A stretch of DNA of 22,254 nt, taken from NCBI GenBank assembly GCA_000444245.1, contig ATSW01012600.1:1-22254 (forward strand), written 5' to 3'. The notes beneath the pieces were generated by a model. The model was not told the DNA's origin, made no database searches, and saw only the letters and a list, made by a program, of their open reading frames with translations. A program made the position numbers and the translations under genes. This DNA comes from Botryllus schlosseri (lineage: Eukaryota; Chordata; Ascidiacea; Stolidobranchia; Styelidae). Positions 12,901-21,900 of this stretch are shown in pieces; positions within the stretch are counted from its first letter, which is position 1, and the number at the start of each line of letters is the position of its first letter.

Positions 12901-15900
12901 GGACTGTGCCATGTCGGTTTTCAAAAAATTATCAATTTTCATTCCACTTTCAGATCAATCAGCAGCGAAAGCGAAGCGCGAAAGGAAAAAATCGACCTCG
13001 GACCATCACAAACACAAGTCGGGAAACGACACTCCCTTTCAAAAGCACGAGGCGCCGTTATCTATCGCTAGTCAGATGTTTATGCAAGACGAGGAAGACT
13101 CCGGAAACGATAGCACAGCACCGTTGCCGGAGACTGTAAAGCCGGAGGTGAGTTTCTCGGTCTTGTCCCGTGTTACGAATAAGGCATGGCACAGAAATCC
13201 GACCTGTGGGTCATTTCACTGAAACTTGATGGCGTTCAGGACCCGTGACAATGGCGAGTATATAGTCGAGTAGGCCTATTGATTGTACGCAGTGCGAGTC
13301 CATATTTTTAAGTACCCGTATTGATTTTATACAATTCTTGCGACTGCGGATTATGTTTTCAAGGACAATTATTATCGCTTTGGTATCACCTTTACATCAC
13401 AGCATCCAAAACATTTGGCAAAGGGTTACGAATGTTAACGAAAATGACATTTTTTGAAATACCAATCAAGCTGATTGTTGCAATTCGTTTTGTAAGATTT
13501 ACGGTAGGCACTTGTGTCCCGTCTAGGAAAACCTAATAACACACGGAGGTTTTCTAGACTTTTATTCACTATAAGGGTGAAGTATCCTACAAAGAATATA
13601 TTCGGTAAAACAATAGTATATCGAGAAAACCTGTGCTACTCTCGCACTGCAGCTGATGACTAAAACGCAGGTCGTAGATCTCACCCAGTCCTAAGCCTAA
13701 TCACAGCCTCATCGCTGTCCAGTACAAAAATAATACTAATAATAATATAATAATAATTTATTGAGCGCCGAATATAACAGTATATCATTACTACACTAGG
13801 GCGCTGTACATAAAAGGCAATAAAATATGAAAGTAAAAGATATGTATAAAAGACGTAGTGCATAGTTGTAGGGCGGAATGAACACTACTCTAGTTCGAAC
13901 GCTCGTGTGAATAAAACGGTCTTGAACAATCCTAAGACCCAAGGATTCCATGGACTCCAGGTCTTAGATGCTTTTTGGCCACTGTATACTTATTTCCAAA
14001 ATGTCCTCCTTGACAATATGAATAATATTTTAGGAGCCGGCAGCTGAGGCGGCCGAAATTGCGCATTCTGACCCGGATCCGAACCAGGGCAAAGCCAACA
14101 GTCCCTCCGACATCGGCTACACAGCTGCGTCACTATCAGCCGCACTGTCGTTATTGCCCAAAGCGTTCACGAAACCCCAGAAACAAACCGTCGGCAACGA
14201 CCAGCCACAAGAAGAGCGAAAGAAGGACGGCGCCCTGACCGAGCTCGAAAAAGAGAAGGTCCGCCTGCAGCAGCTCCTCTCCAAACTCGACTCGGACAAG
14301 CGACTCAACCCCAAAGACGCCGAAGAGGTCGCGGATGTCGTGCTCCAAGAACTGACAGAGAAGGCCAGGAGCAAACTCAACGAGCTAAGGCCCCAAAAGG
14401 CGCCCGGACCGAGCAAGGCTACAACAGAAGTCGTCGTGGACGAGACAGTTTTAGGCAGGACAGGGACCAGGAGGTGGAAGTAGATGACGTCACGTTTGAA
14501 GAGGAGGTCGTGGTGGACACGATTGAAGAGGTGACTGAAGACGAGATTATTGAAACAGAAGTGGAAGAGGTTACCGTGAAAGAAGAAGAGGAAGAATTAG
14601 AGGAGATGCCGCAAGATGATAAAGTGCAGGAAGAATCCGCTGTCGTTTCCCCGGTGGTGCCTCCGATGCCCGTTGTGAAACCGGTCCAGTCGGCCGACGT
14701 TAAGAAAGAGACGGAAGAAGAGAAAAAGGCGTTGGTGAAACTGGAACGGAAGAGAGATAGCCAGATCAAGAAGATCTTCAAGAGGCAGGAGAAGGAGAGA
14801 AAGAAGCAGATCGAGAGGGTACAGGCCATGCGTGGCCCGAGCCAGAGTGTCATCAGTTCTGTTGACGATGATGATGTCACAGAAGATATCAGCGATGAAG
14901 CGGAAAGAAAAAATGTTAATGCCGACAGTGTTTTGGAAACGTCCGAGGTATCGACTGCCAGGGATACTCCTGTCCTGTGCGAAGGTGGTACTGACGATGC
15001 TCCCGGTTTAATTGGTGTTAACGATGGTAGCGTTGTGATCGAAGATAAAGACAATCTCGCTACCGGCAGTTCTGATACGGTTTTGAAGGACTCCTGCAAT
15101 GAGGAGTTGTGGCCACCAGACAGAGGTAAGGAAGTGGACCGCTCGGACACTACCGCGCACGATGTCGAGACTAAAAGTCCGGACGGCGAGTCAAAGGCGG
15201 CCTTGAAAACTGTTGCTGAAAATAACGTCACAAACCCGGACAGTCCTGTCACTCCGGTTTGCGCGGGCAACGACACATTGGCAGTTGTGAAAATCTCTCC
15301 GATGACCGAGGCTCACTCTAACGCGTACGTTCCTCATAAACCGGCAGTCGCGCCTGCGCCGGGGTCTCAGACGAGCCGTACGCCTGTTTTCACGACTCCG
15401 TCTCCGGCTTCTTCGTCGTCGTCGTCGTCGAAATCAAACAAGCACAGGCAGATGAAGATGCAGCGCAGGCACGGCGGACACCCGGGCCGGATTGGGCAGA
15501 GTAAAGACGCGAGGTATGGGTCTTGTTATCCTCAGCTCTGGAGTGGTGTCGATTTCTACCCCAAAAACCCACCCATTGGCTATGCCACTGTTAGTAGCAT
15601 AGGCGCCGAACCTAGGTATGCAAGGTATACCACGCATACCTAGACACTTTTTTAGGTATGCGGCATACCTAGAATTCGGTTTGGCATGTATCGGCATAAA
15701 CCCCGATTGCGTTACTGAGAACAAATCGCAATGTATTTCCGTTTACGACATTACCTGCTGCCGCTAATGTGAACCCGTTGCGCGCGGCCAATTAGCGAGA
15801 AGCGCGTTGCCAATTAGCGAGATTCGTCTGTGCGCAAAGTAACGCGCCGCGATTTCCCGCTGAGATGATCGCGAAACTATGTCATTGATTGCCGTGCGCT

Positions 15901-18900
15901 CGGCAATCGTCGCTTGGGACGCTTGCCTGATTTATCGCGTCTCCAACAAGCCTAATTTCACTGATATCATCGCTTGCCTACACAATCCCATCTACAACAG
16001 GCCTGGTACAAAAGATATCATCGCTGGGTGGCCAACTATCGCGTCTTGAGCCTAGCATGCGTTGGCTCCTATCTCTCGATGGCTTGGAGACAATGCCGTT
16101 AGGTGTATGCTGATTAGCGATTGTGATTAAAGAGTGACATCGCCAAACTGAATGACATCGAATGTCTGCAGACATGTGCGATTGTGCGTGCGCCGTGCAT
16201 GCGTAATTGAATTCCGCTAATACTTAAACATAACCATCAGAAGATGTGTGTCAAGGCTTGAGTTGTAAAAGACGAGAAGGGTTTGAACAACCGGAAATCG
16301 GTGCTATGATAGAACAGATTCCATAACAACTCGGACATTTCGCCTTGTGCAAATCGTTGCCAAGGTTATGTAATACCAATACGCGTTGATAAGCGGCGTA
16401 TTTAATTGTTCTCGAGCGATCAGGGACTCGCTAATTGACAGCACTTCCGGAATCGTTGACAAGCTTATCATGAGCGCAAGTTCGTTAACACGAGAAGATA
16501 GTATAATCGGCATTGACGCATGCACTGAACCCTCATGAATCGATGCTATATTAACCCTAATGATCAATTCCGTCACATTATGACATCATTCCTTTGTGAC
16601 GTCATCGAACCCGCATACCCAAGGAAAATTAGCGTTCGCCGCCTATGGTTAGTAGTGATGACTCTGAGCTAGTAATGGCTGCACAAACATCATTCATCAT
16701 ATCGATTCACGTAAAACGACGACGCGTGCTTTCTAGTTGTCTGGCAACTGATATTTTTTTCTTATGTGAAACTCACACTTTTCAATGTCCGCGACTAGAA
16801 AGAGAACTACTCAAATGAGTAGTTTGTACAAGAGTGTGGTAATCGTCTAGAACAGTGGTTCCCAGCCTTTTTCGACCCATCGTCCCCTTCTCAAGTTCAA
16901 CACCGATCATCGCCCCCCAATATAGCCGTTTTAACGCGTCATCCCCCACTTCGCGATTTTACCCCCTGTCGCCCCCTTTGTCCATTTTCGATACCCTATC
17001 GTCATTTTCGTCCCCCTAGACCGCCAAATTGCCCACGTTGGGGACCACTGGTCTAGAAGTAGAAGTTTGCCGTTTCAGAGTGAGTAAAAAGTAATTATCG
17101 TAGGCTTAGCTTTGCCTGAAAACTTCAATTGAGTAGAAGTGAGATTAGTCTATAATCATAACCAAAGGTGGACACGTGTGCTATCATTGGTACTGGAGCA
17201 GATGGAGAAGTGTCATCGTCAATTTATTCTCCAGTAGAACAGGCGATTCCTATTGAATAAAAAAAGTTTCCAGGCGTTATTTGGAGTAGATGAGCAGGAA
17301 AGTAGTGAAAACCTGCTCGAGTAGGCTTCGAAAAAGCAGACATACTCCGTTACTGACTACCTCTAAACCTTTGTTCTTGCCTTCTGTAAAATTGTGTGTA
17401 AAATACGAACCTGTGCTTCGTTTCAGACCACACGGTCATCACGGCAGCCAGGAACACAGGCGGTCCAGCACGCATTCCCACCGGTCCAGGTCTCACAGTA
17501 ACGCGGCGGCAGGTCACCACAAATCGGACGCTCACAAGAGGCATGCGCCGCAATTATCGCGAAGGTCCCTGGCCACGATCACGGTCGGTCTGGACGCAAG
17601 TCCATCGAAGGTATTTTCGGTGTCTTCATGTTTTTGCCAGTGCAGTGTTCTGATTCGTTGTCGATGTTCAGCCTTTGTCGAAAAATGAACTGGACCGTTT
17701 GAGGCACGAATTGGAGTCAGTCCGCAACCAGCTCAATGCCGGCGGCGTATCGCCAAGTTCTCTCTCGCCTTGTTCCGACGACGAGCCGTGCGGCAAATCG
17801 CAATCTCCGGCGCAGCTCCTCTCTCCTCTTAGCCCCCTGCTGAAAAGTCCCGGGAACGTGATGGTGAGAAACAAGACCGTCATCAGTGTATGAGCTACCG
17901 AGCAACCCTAATCCAATAACTCAACCATACAATCGGGGCTGCCACTAACATGATTCAAGGACAGCCTTGAAAAGAACGAAAAATTGGCAAACTGACGACT
18001 ACAAAGGTCGTCACAGCGTCATTGCCAAAAATTAGGACAAAATTGTCGCTAATAAGTTCAGAATAAGGCATCCTTGAATATATTTCCCATGCATATTATG
18101 TTTGCCCGATAAATCAATTGGCCTATCACTACCTTGTGCCCACAGTACCGGTTAGAAACAAAGAACAACAAATTTTTAATGAATTTTAAAATACCGTGTT
18201 TGTCTAACCTAGCTTGTGTGGGTATGGCATCGTTATAAAATTTCAATTATTTGCGATAACCGCTAATCGTATGTTTTTGACACAGACTCACAACAGGAGA
18301 AATGACAGTGGTGCCTCGTCACAGAGTCCGGCTTCCGGGCCTTCGCTGACCGATCGGCTCAAGCTGCTGGGCAAAGTGAAAAAGAGAAGCTCTGGGCTGG
18401 CGTCAGAGGTCAAATTGAAAACCCAGGCCGCGACCCTAGAACGCGTGGCCATTGATGGCTCGGCCGGCGTCGATGTTAAATTGTGTCGGTGAGTTCCATA
18501 GGCTGGTCTGAGATGGGAAATTTCAGATCTAGAGTAAAGAGTCTGTACTGTGACATACTGTTGGATTGTTTTATTGACCAGAGGTGGCCAGAAGCTAAAG
18601 TACTGGTTTTTCGGAGTACGCAAAGTAGGTTTTGCATTCTTGTGGTACTTCCACTTGTCCATTTAACTGTTTTCTCGGCCTAGAATGCTTACTTACTTGG
18701 ACATTGCATACGTACTTGAGTCGAAATTTACGTCGTTAATTCTCCTTCTACTTGAGAACCAACAATGTCTACTTAGGTCACCCCTGCACATATGTCAGCA
18801 GAAAATATTACTGTGATCATTGAAAACTGCTCATTTGCAAACAGTATTTTTACTTTAATAATAACTAGATAATGCTACCTCAGATGTGAGTATCATGGGC

Positions 18901-21900
18901 CACTGCATCACGACCTAAGGCTGCGAGCTATAATTTGGGACTTCAATAGACTTCAATATTGTACATAGATAATTTCAAATGAATGGAGACTCTCGATCCT
19001 CAATGTGTGAAGCCGCTGGCGCGATGTAACAATTCCGCTTTTTTATTACACAGCTCCAGCATAATCGACCAAGACTTGGCGCGACTCTCTTACATCTCCG
19101 ACCACTTGTCCAGCCACGAATTCAACGCCGCGCCCATGTCCGCACCTCCGGTACCTTTAAACGTGCCGCTGTTCGCCGGTTCAAAATTTCTGCAGCCAGT
19201 ACCTGTACCACAGATGCTACCGGCTCCACTGAATTCGGTTGCGCCGAGCACCGGGGTAGACCCGGTGCCGTGCAATCCGCCCACCCCTGTTTCTTCAAGC
19301 GACGGGCCAAAAAACGTGCTTTCTCTCAGCAGCTCTGACCTTCCCGTAACTGCTGAGAGACCGAGAGATGCGTTCGGGAAGAAAACTAACACATCGACGA
19401 TGGATTATGGCAGCGAAGATACAAGGGTGATATCAAAACATGAGCAGGAGCCTACTCTACTACCAGACCCTTTAGAACGAGACACAGAGTTGCCGTGCGT
19501 GTCACAAAACCTATGCGATACTGAAATTATACCTTCACATTCAAGCAAAAATAGTCCGGCAAAGTCAGCGATATCGGAAGACCGCGCCGTTTCTCCTGTC
19601 TCGGAATGCGTAGACGCCTCACAAATGCAGCAGGACGCGCTCAAGGTAGATGCGGTTAGCGTGTGCGGTGAAGATTTAGAAGCGGGCGGCTGTATGGAGA
19701 TATCCGTGGACGTAGAGGACTCTGAAAATCTCGGTGACGTTATTATTGATGACAATGTCGTCGAAGAAATAACGGAAGACTCGAAATCAGAAATGGAAAG
19801 GGATCGAGTTGTGAGTGATGCAGAAACTCAGCCGGAAAAGGTCGCAAAAGCTGAAACGGTTGGTGGTGACGCGATATCGAAAAAGCCTGATGAATTTGTA
19901 GACGTGGGCGCCGGAATAAAACAGGTCCCGTCGACGTCTGGCAAAAATGAAGATGCGCAAATCAAGAAGGAAAAGTCAAAGGTTGGCAAGAAAAAGATTT
20001 CGGGCAAAAGTGACTTGCCGAAGACGCCGAAAATCGCCGTCAAACGCAAGCTCTCGAAGGAGGGCAAAAAGGAGAAGATCGCTAAAAAGGACGGTCACAA
20101 AAAAACGAAAGGCGACGTGCACAAAACAAATTCGGATTCAAAGTCGAAGGTAAGCGAGGAAAGGGCAAAACCCACGGACAGCGATAAAGAATCCACGGGT
20201 GAGAAGGTTGCGGAGCGTACTGCAAGCGATGATGATGCGGAGACTTCTCAAGCACAAACTAAGGAGCATAAAAGCAAAGAGGAGTCGGGCAACAGGAAAA
20301 CGGATGACGGCGTTTCGAAAAAGAAAATTTCCGAGAAAAAATCCGTACCGGCCGACGCGAAAACAGATAAAAAAGTGAAGGCCAAGGCTGAAAAACGTGA
20401 AAAAGGTGAGGTTATCGGTTCTGCTGTTGTCAAGGAAGACAGGAAATTGACCGATTCGAAATCTCCGTCAATACGGCCGGAAGGTAGCGAGAGTAGGGTG
20501 GACGCGTCTCCGCATTTTGTGAAGAAGAAAAAGAAAAAACACGGGTTGGACAAACGCGAAAAACATTCCGAGAAGAAAACTGTCGGTTCGACGTCTGAGG
20601 ACAAGTCGGACAGTAAAAACAAAGACGGAAAAAGTGTCAAGGAAGGCGAGAAAAGCAAGAAGAATCCTGTCGAAAAATCGAAGACCAGCGAAAACCTGCT
20701 GAAAACGTCGGAGAAAAGCGGTCTCGCCAAAAGAGACTCCAAGCAGGTTAAAAGCGTGAAGGCCCATTCCGATCTCAAGGCGTCTCATTCCGCACCGCCG
20801 TCTTCCAAAACGGTGCCCGGTCCCGTCGACAATAGGAAAAAATTGAAAAAGACAAAAAAGCACGAGAAACCCGCAAAGAAAAGACTCGTGATATCGTCCG
20901 ATTCTTCAGACGAGTCTGTGGACGAAGGAATTTCTTCTGGCATGTCGAAATTTCCGCAGGAATCTGAAAGCAGAATCGTCAGCGAGGACGACAAATGGTC
21001 GGATGTAGACGATAACAGCCGGCGTTCGAAAAGTCATTGGAGTATGTCGTCGGCTTCGTCTTCAGAACCGTTCGCGACCGGTGCCGGTCGGTCATCCATG
21101 CTGACGACGGAAACCATCAAAAGCGAAACGATCATGCCGGTCGGATACGACCGCGACTCTTTCTCTGACTCTTCGGCGAGCGAAGACGAATCGCGCTCTG
21201 CCGATGTTTTTCGGGAAAACAACCGCAAGAAAAAATCCGTGACGAAAAGCAAAGATTTGAAGCCCGAAACGGAGAGCAAGCGTCTGTTCGGCAGCTGTTC
21301 CGATTCAGATATGTCCGAGACGCAGCTGGTGATGTCGCTGACCAATTCGGAGAGTTCGGACGAGATTTCTGTCCCGAAAAAGTCTTTCCCCAAACGGTCG
21401 GCCATGGCTTTTTCCGACGATTTGGACTCTTCCGACTCGGAGACGCCGCCAAAGAAAACCCCGAAACCTCAGCTCAAAGCCGCTGTATCGACTGCAGCGT
21501 TTGATCACAAAGTCCAGAGTAAAAAATCGGAGAGGACCTCGAAGAAAGGAGACGGAAAGTCTGCCAAGAAACTGGCTAAGATGGCGAAAAAGGAGAAACG
21601 CAGGCATGATTTATCATCCGATAACGAGCCTGATGTCGGTTTCAAGTTGAAATCGAAGCATTCCACGAAAGTAAAGAAGTCTGACGCCAGTCGCGAGCCA
21701 TCGCCGAGCTTCGCCGCTGACAAGCCGGAATCAAAATCGGCAAAATCGGCCCCTCTCGTGCATCAGCCGAAAGACAAATCGCTGGCGAAAGCTAAAAAGC
21801 ATAAAGACCAAAAGGCGCGGAGCGGTAAAAGCGATTCGGGGAGATTAGTTCCGGGACACGACCACGACAAGAAACAGTCCAGGCCTGAGTCTGTGGAGGC

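Larger units (their letters stand above)
11549..12953 (+). other. Intron 13 (1405 bp), repeat-rich
   Basis: Holds, in order, a C-rich minisatellite (11622-11730), one copy of an unclassified dispersed repeat (11781-12161) and a two-copy duplication of period 230 bp (12424-12830). Open frames here lie in repeats and are not genes. The acceptor at 12953 is cactttcag. Confidence 0.85.
15514..17426 (+). other. Intron 15 (1913 bp), repeat-rich
   Basis: Contains two palindromes just after the donor (15612-15671), copy B of the unclassified repeat (15778-16094), a cluster of CRE-like sites (16571-16604) and a hAT MITE (16853-17050). No additional exon is needed: exon 15 (phase 2) joins exon 16 in frame. 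Confidence 0.85.

Noticed and set aside
13885-13905. gttcgaac as a tRNA/SINE B-box
   Set aside because: The sequence lacks the GG before and CC after expected of a B box, and no A box lies at the right distance.
14329-14470. Intron from gtcgcg (14328) to an AG near 14458-14470 as the cause of the frame change in exon 15
   Set aside because: It would restore the frame but removes the helix-rich stretch that looks coding in frame, and the donor is poor. The 14430-14506 intron or a one-base error fits better.
14419-15276. Long minus-strand open frame, 285 codons, Ser/Thr-rich
   Set aside because: It is the antisense of the acidic and Ser-rich exon 15. Such biased sequence rarely gives stops on the other strand, and no domain or splice context supports it.
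20248-20778. Minus-strand 176-codon open frame rich in Phe/Leu/Ser
   Set aside because: Antisense of Lys/Glu/Ser codons (AAA, GAA, TCG). The apparent hydrophobic, membrane-like look is an artefact of that composition.
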